From: Phlebiopsis flavidoalba
Lineage: Eukaryota; Basidiomycota; Agaricomycetes; Polyporales; Phanerochaetaceae
Assembly: GCA_035772785.1 (NCBI GenBank)
Contig: JAOCPU010000004.1
Location: 1 to 64,000, forward strand
Length of the DNA stretch: 64,000 nt
Direction: 5' to 3'
A program made the translations under genes and the position numbers. The notes under the pieces were generated by a model. It was not told where the DNA came from, did no database searches, and saw only the letters and a list, made by a program, of their open reading frames with translations. The first letter of the stretch is position 1, and every line of letters starts with the position of its first letter. Shown here piece by piece: positions 11,493 through 22,204 of the stretch.

Positions 11493-12830
11493 CTAGAATG
11501 GCGCCTCGGACGGCGGCATTCCGTTGGAGCCCTTCCGAAACCTACACGGTGCGGACGGTAGTCGCAGTGAGAACGAGCGGACGACCGGGAATGACGGCAT
11601 CTGTGGGGTCTCCTCGAGTTCGTCCAAAAGGATGGAACGCCCTCTGGAAATGGGTATGAGGGTCGAGGAGGTATATCCTCTCCGGGAGCGCGTGGTAGCT
11701 CGCACGAGTCGGATATAAAGTGGTTAATATAGTACTCAAAGCCTGCAGATGACATAGAAGTGTCCTTCGTTAAAGAACAGTTCTACCGAAGCAGGGAATA
11801 GCGAGATCGTATGCTTGGCGGGGCCCTCTGCGTATGATTGGTATATACGAGCTGATAACCGTAGGATCGCGCGAAGAGGCGAATTTGATCGGTCTGCACA
11901 GGTACCAGGGATGTCGACCGGAGAGGGAGTAAATCATTCAAAAGCGACAAGGTCGCGCTAGAAGACGCTGTTGCGGCAAGAACTTGCGTAAATCCGCTGG
12001 ACGAGGGCTTTTATGTCCATTTCTTGGGTGGGCAACGCGGACATTTCGAGTAGGCTGTGCGCGAAGTCTGGGTCAAAGAGTGCTACACAGCCAAAAGGTG
12101 GTGGACCGAGGGGGGCTGACATTTCAATCGAAGCTGGATTCGAGCTAAATGCCTTTTGCTCGCTTATGAGCACGATGCACGTTGCAAACACGACCACGGC
12201 TACGAGAGTACCAATGACATAGAAAATGCCGGCCTACACAGACAATGAGAATGTGATTCGAGAGCGAAGCGAACAATAAGACGCACTTCGCTGCGACGAG
12301 GAATCCCTTCATGTCCTGCATGTCCTGGTAGCCCTCCGATATTCCCATATGCCGGCCCCGATAGCTGTGATGGCAGCCACGAGCTTCAACACAAGCGATG
12401 GGTAAGCTAGACTTCGAACGGGGTGTTCCTCCAGACGGCTCCGAAGGCGAAGGTAGGCGTGCGTTCGAGCAATACGATGCTGCAAGCAGGAGGATGAGGG
12501 TCGCTAGCCGGAGGTGACTGAGCAGGGGTTGCGCTCCAACATGGCAAAGTCGCGAGCTGCGCTGCCGTTGTTGGCACAAATCTTAGGCATGATGGGCGAG
12601 AAATACGAGAGCAAAAGAAATGAGCGGATTGTGAGGAAATATAGTGTTGGTGGGGGAGACAGCGAGGTCCCCCGGCACCAATATTCGGAGTTGGCCACGT
12701 GGGGCGAGGCACGCTCGGCCCTCGCCACATTTGTTCGAGACACACAGTCCAGGAGTGGCAGGAACAACCACGAAATCCCATGATGATAGCAAGATAATAG
12801 CACATTTCAGTCCATTCGCGTGAGCACTGA
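11493..12830 (-). CDS. Possible multi-pass membrane protein (frame-disrupted)
   Basis: Several hydrophobic segments follow each other on the minus strand: CYYLAIIM near 12790, LYFLTIRSFLLLSYFSPIM at about 12600-12660, LATLILLLAAS near 12490, KGFLVAAKCVLLFASL at about 12260-12310, and VVVFATCIVLISE near 12190. A hydrophilic tail follows (NPASIEMSAPLGPPPFGCVA, then a Ser/Arg/Pro-rich part with YTSSTLIPISRGRS). The pattern suggests five or more membrane helices and a cytosolic tail, loosely like the basidiomycete seven-helix DUF6533/DUF6534 families, but no diagnostic motif was seen. It lies just downstream of the amidohydrolase on the same strand. Confidence 0.3.
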
Positions 12831-12849
12831 CCGTGGTTGAAACCATAAC

Positions 12850-15800
12850 TTAGAACAACTCGACCGACTACCCCGCCGCGGCGAAGCCACGGCAACGACC
12901 TTGCTCTCCATCTCAAACGGCCCGCCACCCTGGTACGCCACCCGAAGTCCCCATCGTCGCCGAGCCAGCCCTCGAGACCCATCAGCTTTTCGAGGTTGCC
13001 CGTGGCGAGGTCGTATAGCTGGCGCTTCGAGATGTGACCCCCTGCTTCTAGCGCGACCTGCGAGAAAAAAAAATTTGGAAGTAGTACGTTAAAATCTTGA
13101 GTTCCTGTGAGAGGGGCAGGGAGCACGTACCCAGCCGACGTCGAAACGCGTGTTGATGGGCTCCCAGGCCTCGGTCACGCCCAGTGCGACGGTGACGCCG
13201 TGCGAGAGCATGGGACGGACACGGCGGAGTCGTTTGTGGATGGGAGGGCCCGCCAACAGCTAGGATCCGTGAGTCGGGTTTGCGCAGAGGAATATTAGGG
13301 TATGTACGTACATTCTGGCGGTTCTCCCAGGCTCCAGGGAACGGCCTGACCGGGTGGAGAATCACTCTCCGACTTTTAAGCTTGGGCTGCATGTATGCGT
13401 GGTGAGGCCTCCGCGCCTTCTACATAGTGACGTCGTGAATGCCTACCGATTTTCCTTTGCTAGCAAGTGCGCTTCGGACGCGCCGGAGAACACCAGCTCA
13501 TTTGTGTAACCCTTTTTTGTCTTCGACGTCAGCATTTAAGCTGGAGGAGAGTGGCCATGATTGTCTGCGTTCCCGACTTCGATTATCAGCGGGACAGTTC
13601 CTACGACGCTGTCGTCAGTCGCCGCTTTCGAGGATCCCGTATACGGACGTAACGTCAGCAGCCCGCCCAAACCAGTACCTGCCCCGGTCTCCTCCCTCTT
13701 CATTGACCTTGTCAAACAAGAGCCCGCCGCAACGCTGCAATCTGGGTGCTATACAGACACGTCCGGAAGGGCGGCGGCGCGCCAGGGCGCCGCATGGGCC
13801 AATGTTGATGTGCAGCGCGGTTGATGGGCTGTGATACGACGGCGTTGTGTGTCCAGCGCGTGCGCCGAGCCCGTGCGGAAGGTGTATTCGCGAGCCCGCT
13901 GATGATGGACGACGCGCCACCGAAGAGCGTCTCCTTGCCCAGCGAGGTCGTCGCGTACGTGACGCCCGCGCGGTGGCGCAACCCTAGTGCGCGGCCCGAG
14001 ACATCAGCCCCAGGCTCCGCGGAGAAGGAAGAAGAAACGACGACGCACGCGCATTGCGCGTACCAAACTGCAGGCGCGTCTACCGCGCGCACGAGTGCAC
14101 CGGTGTCATGGCAGAATCTTCGTGCACATCACCCACAAGCGCATTGAACACCGCGCCGTCCTGCGTCGACACACCCTCGCCCGCAATCTCCTCGACGCCG
14201 AGGTCGGCGGATCCAAAGCTCATCAGCCCCGGGCCCAGCGCGCCCCCGCGCAGATCGATCTCCACCTCCGCCTCGCCCTTGTCCGCATCGGCAAGACACC
14301 GCCCCGCCGCGCCAACACACGTGATCGCGCCATTCGTGAGCACGACCGTGCCCGCGCGCTCGCCCGGCTGCGCGACCCAGCGCTCCGCACGCCCTCCTCG
14401 CCGCTGGGACATACACCTCCCGCACGTTCTTCAGCACCGTCTTGCCCTTGATCACCCTGCTTGGCCCCGAGCGGCGGCAGCCCCTCAAACGCGACCCGCC
14501 TCCGCGCGCTCCGTGTCCCCACGTCGGTACCACCGCGGGCACCTCCTTGAGTGCGGGCTTTGCAAGGCCCGACGAGCACAGGCGGCGCGGTGGGGTCCAA
14601 AGCGGGGGAGGCGTGTCCTAGCTGCGGGAGCCCGTCTGATCCAGACTTTGGCGCGGCGGTCGCGCCGAGCTGTAGGGCGGGTGCGATGTCCCAGAGCACG
14701 ACGTCCGCGTCGTGCGCCCCTCGCGTAGGATGCCGATGCGGTGTGCGAGGCCTGCGGCGCGCGCGTTTATGGCGTGCTACGGTTGGGGTGTAGAGTGAGG
14801 GGAGGGAAAAGGAGGGTAGGGACGTACGAGGGTTACGGAGGCGAGGGAAAGGTGTGGGGGCGAGGCCTGTGCGCGAAGGAGTTTAGATGCATGTGTCCGG
14901 GGATTCATTGACCATGATCTAACGTACCGTAGTAGTGAGCCTGTTGGTCTTCGAACATGAGGTAACGGCTGTTGATCACTGGAGTTGGTCCGACTTTGTC
15001 GTGCAATCAGTGAACGGTCTTTCGCTGTGTTGGCGACTACCTACTTTACCATGATCCGACCGAAATATCATTGTCGGCCAGAACACACGTAGGCCAGAAA
15101 CACGGGGCGCAAACTGGGAGCCTCTATAGGACTCGCGTTTGTACCGGTGGTTGGAGGCAAAGATGGCGGCTATAACTGCGAGGGCCGCCATAGCTAAATC
15201 GGCATTTTAATGGGGGTATATGCGCGAAAAATATGTCGACGACTCACGCCCGTTTGAGGACATCAGGGACCAAGTACGCTTCCGAGGCATGGTGGAACGA
15301 CGCGATGGGGAACCCGAATTCGTTAGTAAGCGATACCAAGCGTCTCTTCAGCAGCCCACACTTGAGAAAAACAAAAACCACGCACCCGAACAATATCATC
15401 CAAATCGACCTCCTCGTAACAATGGTTCGCAATCTACACACCGACTCAACCCCAGCCCTTCCACCCAAGGCAAGACCAAACCCACCTTGACGCCGGCCCC
15501 GGAGCACATCCACGAGCATCTCCCACTTTCAAACTCTCAGGGAAACTCTCGCCCGCAATGTCCTCCCACAGGCCCGCCTCTGCCCGCGCACAAAAGTCGT
15601 CTTGCGCCGCCTTGACCTTGCGCGCCTCATTGTAACGCTGAGCGGAAGGCCCACATGGAGTCCATCCTGTTGCCGTACCGTCGTAGGTTCTCACCGCAAG
15701 CCTGTCTGCAGGGATGTCAGCTGCGGAAGGGGGGAGGAAGCGAGGGGTGCTACTTCATGTGCCGCCAGCGCAGGGCGTCGGAGGAGGGCGCGGAGGAGCC

Positions 15801-16960
15801 AGCTTGATTGTTGAGCGTGTGCGGGGGCTCGATAATCATGGAGGTCGGGGAGCGTTCGGAGGTCTTGCGGAGCTTGATGAAGAAGGCCTGGCCGCACTGT
15901 GTGCTGTTAGCCTTTGTGCTGGAGTGCAGTGCGCCCGGGGACGCACCGATGGCGTGCCGCTGCACGCTGCCAGGAGGGAGCACCTGCGCGGATGGTGACG
16001 CCGCCGGCGATGGACAGCGCCAAAGGCAGTCGTCGTGTTGATTTGCAATGGTTGAAGCCGTCGATGCTGCGAAGCCATGGTAGGATAAGGGGCCGACGCC
16101 TGTGCTGAGCTTTGACGTCGAACGTCCCGCCCCAGGAAGGGCGCGCTGAGCATCCCCGAGTGCGACGTGCAGGGTCGACTGTGCATTTGTCAGTAATCGA
16201 GGGGGCGCCACAGAGGAATGGCCCCCCCACGCACCGAGCCCAGGTGTAACCCTACGCCCGTCCGCGTCCCACAGTCAGCGAGGTCGTCCAGGTACCCACA
16301 GCGAGCGAGCAGCGAGCTAGCTGCGGGATATACCCAATGCCCCATCCATTCACCACGCCCCCACTAAGCAGCACATCGCCGCGCACCGTCCTCCGTGCCG
16401 TTGCGCGCGCCCGTCCAGATGCGCGCATCACGGATGAGCGTCGGCCGCGTCCCGTTCATCGACGAACCTGTCCGACCGCTCCCGCGCAGCAAAGTCCGCC
16501 GGCGGCGCGGGCGTCGCGCGGAGGCCCGCGCACTGCTGGAGGATCTGCTCCCCCCGGCGTGCGCGGGCACGCGAAGTGCACAACAGCGCCCCCCGCGGCT
16601 CATGTTAGCAGCGCGCATTCTGTCGCGGGCTGCGATCGTGTGAGTGCGATCCGCGTGGTGAGGTAGGAAGTTGCAGGCGTAGAGCCGTCAGTGTCGCGAC
16701 GGTCGCGCAGAGGCGCGAGCAGCAGCGGCCCGCTGCACGGTCGTCGTCCCGCGCCGCGGCGGGGGACCGCTCTTTGCTCGACCATTGTCGTTGGTGGAGG
16801 CAAGTGCAGAGCGCAGCACGGCTAGTGGGTGGGAGCTTGGGTTATTACGGCCTGCAATCGCATGTGCGGCACTTCCCAGCCTCAAGGGATACCCGCGGTA
16901 GCGTAGCCACATGCGTGGGTGGCCCTGAGAACATTCTGCTACTATGGCCGGAGACATTCT
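12850..16960 (-). CDS. Large amidohydrolase-superfamily protein (CE9/imidazolonepropionase-like)
   Basis: Reading down the minus strand gives a consistent amidohydrolase. RPTLIRDARIWTGARNGTE (about 16420-16470) is the entry strand. DLHVALGDAQRALPGAG (about 16150) sits at the HxH metal site. PWLRSIDGFN and ALSIAGGVTIRAG (about 15990-16090) follow, then GQAFFIKLRKTSERSPTSM near 15860. LRWRHMK, AYNEARKVKAAQDDFCARAE (about 15570-15630), LVDVLRG, and LTNEFGFPIASFHHASEAYL (about 15280-15340) come next. IFASNHRYKRESYRGSQFAP (15090-15160) contains a likely metal or substrate His. A second half carries VLKNVREVYVPA, LTNGAITCVG, DLGVEEIAGE, GVTYATTSLGKETLFGGASS and, at the C-terminus, SKRQLYDLATGNLEKLMGLE and ESKVVAVASPRRG, with a VELF-TAA end at 12850. 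Length, about 900 residues or more, fits the large fungal forms. The N-terminal start is uncertain and the substrate is unknown. Confidence 0.8.
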
Positions 16961-18296
16961 ACCAGGCTGGCGGTCGCCGGCTTTTGTACGTTAAAAGCTC
17001 GTACGAGCTCGACGTAGCGGTGTTATGTTGTCCATCCCCCCAGTTAGCACGCCCTCGGTCTCTTTCATGTTCTCAACTTGGGAGTCTTGGATATGACGGT
17101 AGAACATTTACCACACTTCCGTCGAAAAACCTCTGTTGCTCGAAACGGTTTCCACGGATGCGCTCCGCCACGAGCTCATCTAAAAGCTGGAGCTTCAGAC
17201 GACTTTCGTGCAGCTGAACCCCCAATGTCAGGTCTGCAGATGGAGAGTCTGTCTTACAGTCTCTTTCTGCATCTTCGTGTCTTTCCGACAAGGTGCTTAC
17301 GCGCAGTTGATGACGTGTTGTTAAGGGGTGGTCACTGGGTCGGGTAATTGGACGGGACAGGGCTATCGTTGAGGCGACTTTGTGGTAGTTGGGCGTAGAG
17401 TGAGTCTATTACAAGCAATGATCAAGCCGTATAATATTGACCTTCTCCGGTCTCATTCCTGCCATTCAGCACCATCTCCTGTGCGCACACTCAGTAGCCT
17501 ACAATGTGTCCCCAAATGATGGCACTTGGACTTTGACGCCCCCGGGTCTCTTTGACGACTCAGGCACTCGCGAATGGCGACGACTTCTATAACGTCGCGC
17601 ACTGCTTTTTCCTTCCCTGACATTCAACCGCCCTCTACTCAAACTGCACTTCTAAAATACCCATCCCTCACTCATGGCCCGCCCTCGAGTCTCACTCTCC
17701 TCGTAAGCACTGGCTGACCTTGTCACAGACTGGCCTGATTGGACATCATCGGAAGCACGTGCGATGTACCGTCCATTGACGTCACTTACAAGGCTCGACA
17801 GGTCCCCCACAAAACCCCCTTGCTAGCCGTACGTCATCTACTAGCCGAGGACTAACAAGCCGGGCTGGATCACTGGCAACAGACAGTCGGAGATGCTCGC
17901 CACCGTGCCACGCGGCGACGTTTCTTCTAGTCGCAGCAGAAATATGAAACATCGCCCCTGACAACATACACTTCGCCACGAAAGCCCCCTGTGTGCAGGC
18001 CGTTGCTACTCTACAAACCTCGGTCGCAAGGGACGCCACTCGCAGAGGGCCGCAGTGCCGGTCCTGCAACACCTCCAAGTACAAGGCGCGCGTTTTCACG
18101 TGCGCGTCATGTTTCGTGGAGTATCGAGCGGTACGCGGTGATTGTTTGGCGTTGTATTTGTAACCCCAGTCGACTTTAGGCGTCTCATTCAAGAAGTACC
18201 TCTCGCTTTGTCTGCATCGCCCACACTTCCTTTCCTACGACCTGCTCCACGAACGGGCTATTGCCTCACACGACTTCCAACGACATCCACGCCGCC
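16961..18296. other. Divergent intergenic region
   Basis: It lies between the amidohydrolase (-) and the Ser/Pro-rich gene (+) and should contain both promoters. A minus-strand stretch at 17073-17291 (HESRLKLQLLDELVAERIRG) looks like a coding, helix-forming fragment but stands alone. A minus-strand frame at 17782-18192 has no recognisable motif. CT-rich tracts lie near 17600-17700. Confidence 0.3.
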
Positions 18297-20309
18297 ATGG
18301 TGATTCTTCAAGCGGTTTTTCTCCCTCGGCAGCAAGAAGTCGCGACGCCAACACAACAGCTCCATAGCTCCTCTGGACATCACCTCGATGCAGACGGAAG
18401 GACTCTATCGGCGCGGAAACACCACAGCGGACACAGGACAGACAGGGACGCCACGCGCTAGAGTCTACTACTGCGTTCGACCTCTGCCAAACTTTGCTTC
18501 ACTTGTCGCCTCCGAGGACGACTACCCTTCTCTCCACCCCTGCTGCGTGAGTCGCCCGGCATCGCCTCATCAAAGCGTCCGACTCGCAAGCCCGCTGCCA
18601 GCCCGTCCAGTCGTCAGCACCGTCTCTACCCCTCCCCCTGCGTCAACCGCCGCAAAGTCGGAAACCAGCGTGCCACACCGTCGCTGGCACATACACGGTA
18701 AACAAAGTGCTCGAACGCAAGCCATGGAGTCGTCCGGACAGAGTTCCCCAACGCCAACCCGCCCGTCATCGATCTTGATCTAGACGAGAGCAAAGCGTCC
18801 TGGAGGACTCGCCCCTTGCCAAACGCGCAGCACCTCACGTCTCCCGCCCATGCACTCCTCGCGACTAAGAGTCGTTTACTCCGCCTTCGCCAGGATCCGT
18901 CGGACGTTAGCGAGTGCTGCTGAACATGTATGACGACTATAAAATGCGGGCAGGATCCTTTCGACTGCCCATTCTCCAATACACCCTCCACGATCGAGTA
19001 TTCCTCCCAGAGCTCGCTCGGACGATCTCCTGTCAAGCACGTTCCGGCAATCGACGACCTCCGTCCAGCTTCTGGGCAGTGCTCGATATGTCGGATTGCG
19101 AGAATCATGGCGGACAGGAGGAGGATGAGGAAGGCGATATATCATGGGCCCGAGCGCTTACCTCGGGTAAGTTGCCCGATTCACGTCACCCTCGATTCCC
19201 GACATAACCCATTGCAGCGAACATGCTGGGCAGCAGGCAATCGCTTGCCTCCACCGCACCTGTAGAAACACCCAAAGATCTTGACGATCATTTCCCAGAC
19301 GATCCTTCCACAAAGCCCTTCCTACCCCAACTTTACTTTCTCGGAGGAGCGCACGCAACAAGATAGACATGTATCTCGAACATCAACAGCTCCTTGTTAA
19401 TCAACTCCATGGAAGGTCGAAGTCAGCGCGGAAGATAACGGAGCACGATGCTCCGACCATCTCCCGGCTTGCGAAAGGAAAGCGTGTCGAACCCGATGGA
19501 TAAAGACGCCCAAACCCATGCCGCAGAGCGTGTTTGGCTTCCTCATGGTACGGCGAAAAGTCCGTTCTCCAGCGCCAGCACGCAGCCAGCTCGGGAGCAA
19601 AAGGCTACGCTACACAACCGCACACCGCCTGAAGCTCAGCGCGCCCCGCGTACCCTATCCTATTTTCACTACTTGGTAAACAGCACGATCGCTCTCCACG
19701 AACCTTACGACCGCCAGAGAACTTTTCAATCATTTTCCCCCGTAATCGCGCACAATACCAGTACCGCGACCGTCACGACAACTCACGCCCGTGCCTGCAA
19801 ACCCCCATCTCAACGGATCTCCTCAGGACGCGCTACACGTCCTGACCTACAATAACCATCAGCAGCGCTGACGGCGCCTGACGCAGAACGGACCACCTAC
19901 ATCACCCACGAACTATCAAGCCCCCTGTCACGCACAACCCACTTTCACGGCCGACAGCCTCGCCTATCGACTATCCATCACACAAAATATGCTCTCGCCG
20001 CAGCCTCGGCCTCCGCGAGCAAGATCACCCCCGCGGCCCCCGCCCCGCAACCCCTCAACAACCCCCAACACCCTCTCCCGACCTCCACGAACTGGATACC
20101 CGAGCAAACCCGCAGCCCCACGCAATACACATCGCCCCACCGCCGCCGCCTTCGACGCCCCCGCGGCCCTGCCCACGACGACGCCCACCACCACGCGCCG
20201 CCCAGCGCCCCCGCCTCGCAAAGCCGCGCACGACCCGCACACGCCGCGCCGACGGCAAGCGGCTGTCCTCGCCGAACGGATAGCGACCCGCGGCGAAGCG
20301 CCGCGCTGA
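18297..20309 (+). CDS. Ser/Pro-rich hypothetical protein with basic N-terminus (frame-disrupted)
   Basis: The ATG at 18297 sits in an ideal context (gccgccatgg). With one base discounted it reads FFKRFFSLGSKKSRRQ, a hydrophobic-basic head. It continues with SSIAPLDITSMQTEGLYRRG, a Ser/Pro-rich stretch (PARPVVSTVSTPPPAS), TYTVNKVLERKPW, LLNMYDD (about 18915), FSNTPSTIEYSSQSSLGRSP (18960-19020) and GDISWAR (about 19135). Later pieces include PKPMPQSVFGFLMVRRK near 19530 and a Pro/Arg/Thr-rich C-terminal half up to about 20300. This organisation resembles basidiomycete-specific hypothetical proteins without named domains. No function can be assigned. The basic-aromatic head could bind membranes (inference). 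Confidence 0.5.
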
Positions 20310-21397
20310 GGGGCGCCGAAATTGCGTCGCGCGGGTAAGGAACAAGGAGAAATAGCCCGCCGAGTAGGCGGTGCCGCCGGCGCTTCGTGCCGCCGAATCG
20401 CCTGCGATCCTCCAGGGTGAGCTGTCGCCTGTTGCAAGGAGTATGATGGTTAGTGTGCGGCACGGGCAGCGGATGCGGGTACGGGAAGGATGGTGCCGCG
20501 GCCGAGAATGATAGTGCGCATGAGGAGGGTACTGGGAGTGCGCATGGGCGGTAAAACCTCCCGTCTCGCTTTCCTCGTCTCTTGTTATTTCTTCTTCTAT
20601 CTTTTCGTGATGACATTCGCATTTTCGCATTTCTTTTCTTCTTGTGCAAATCATACTTTTTGAGAGTTTGTTTCTTGTTCCGTGTTGTCGTCGCTATCTG
20701 ATAGCATCTGCCTCAATTCTATGTTGTCGCGCCCCCCTCCTGCAACCTATTTAGCATACATTTTGTTGTTTTCGCGTCCCCGCATTGATGTATGTCATTG
20801 CAATCAATTGGCTGTTGTGTGTTTCTACATCTATGGATTTGTGTTTTGAGAGTTGGAAAGCACGTGTGAGGCAATACCTTGGTGCCCGGATGTATAGCGA
20901 GCGCATATATACCGAGTTCCTATGTTAAGTGTATTTCGCGCTTTACAAGTATGTGGTAGTGTGGATACCACATGTGGTGCAGACATAATATGCATCTAAC
21001 ACTAGGGTCTCTGATTCTTTGTAGGCGGGGTCATGCTTGGGATGTTAAATGACACGGGTGAGAGGTACTAAGACGACGGAGTGGCGGTCTGCACGTACTG
21101 GAGCGAATGGTCACGGCGGCATATATACCGTATTGGAAGTGCATTGAAGGTAACCTGCGCAGCTAAACGCCCGAATGGTAATTGTTGAAATGGCGGAACA
21201 CGACGCGTTTGTGCAATCACAAGACGAAGGTATTTCAGATTTCGGGTTCAACCATAGGTATGCAAAACTACATGACCAGGGTTGCTAGCATAAAGAAAAA
21301 CTCAAATTAAAGAATAAAGTTTATAACAAATCAAGCCAAACGTGGGTACTTATATAATGGGTACGCCAAGGGAGTGTGGTGTGTGGCTGTGGTTGTA
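20310..21397. other. Intergenic, AT-richer
   Basis: Composition shifts from GC-rich coding to T-rich sequence after about 20600, with CT tracts (20560-20660). A TATA-like tatataatgg lies at 21350-21360. No gene is supported. Confidence 0.35.
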
Positions 21398-22204
21398 TCA
21401 TGCATCATTGTCGTCTGCATCATTCAGAATCATGGTAGATGGGTGGTTGTAGTAAGCGTTCGTCGGCATCAAACACAACCGCCGCCTCGGAATCCTTGTC
21501 CGCCTCGTCGAGCATCTCGTATGCCCGAGCTCTCGCGACGCCAGCGCAGCCACTGTGGGCGTCACGCCGAGCACGTCGGCCGCGACGGTGAATGCATCTA
21601 TGAGCAATCACGCCGACGAGCCCCGCGAGTAACGAGCCGATCGACGGCGGAGCGGGCCCGAACTCGTCCCCCCGGTTCATCTGGTGCTATGCACCGACCC
21701 GCTGCGACGTGGGTGCGCTTGATTAGCGTCCCATTGCGCGCGGCCGAAACACCGCAGGGCAGGCGCGCGGGCCGCAGCCCAATTGTGACGACGATGCGGC
21801 GAGCGATGGATGCTGGGTTCCGCCGCGGCCGTGGCTGTCCGCGCGTCGAGAGGCCGAGCGTGTTGAGGCCGTTGAGGTGGGTTCTCGGTGGGACGTGAAG
21901 GACCGAGGCGCGGTCGCCGTGTAGCTCGGACGCGAGCCCCGCTTGTGTGTACAGGCGCCGGTGTCGCTTTGCGCGTCCTTGGCGTAGTTCTTCTTGGATC
22001 TGCTCTGCAAAGCGCCCGGGGACGTTGAACGTGACGGGACTGTTGCCGTCGCGGCAGGGCGTTCGTGGTGCCGCATGTCATCTGCACCGAAGGGCACGCC
22101 TGGCGGGTGACGGTTGTCGGGATCTTGTGAAGTCGCCGAGCAGTCGAAGCTCGGCCTACGGCCGGATTGAGTTTAGTGCAAAAAAATATCGGAGAGAACA
22201 ACAA
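21398..22204 (-). CDS. Unrecognised coding-like locus
   Basis: The GC-rich minus strand reads, across frames, PGRFAEQIQEELRQGRAKRH, LYTQAGLASELHGDRASVLH, THLNGLNTLGLSTRG and RRIVVTIG. It then gives PSIGSLLAGLVGVIAH, DAFTVAADVLGVTPTVAALA and RAYEMLDEADKDSEAAVVFD, ending near 21398. The last part combines a hydrophobic Ala/Val/Leu segment with an acidic tail. I do not recognise the family. Frame changes match the pattern seen in the named genes, which supports real coding sequence. Confidence 0.35.

Noticed and set aside
19978..20654. Overlapping minus-strand frames of about 200 codons (Arg/Gly-rich)
   Set aside because: They are shadows of the Pro/Arg-rich + strand C-terminus of the Ser/Pro-rich gene and have no domain.
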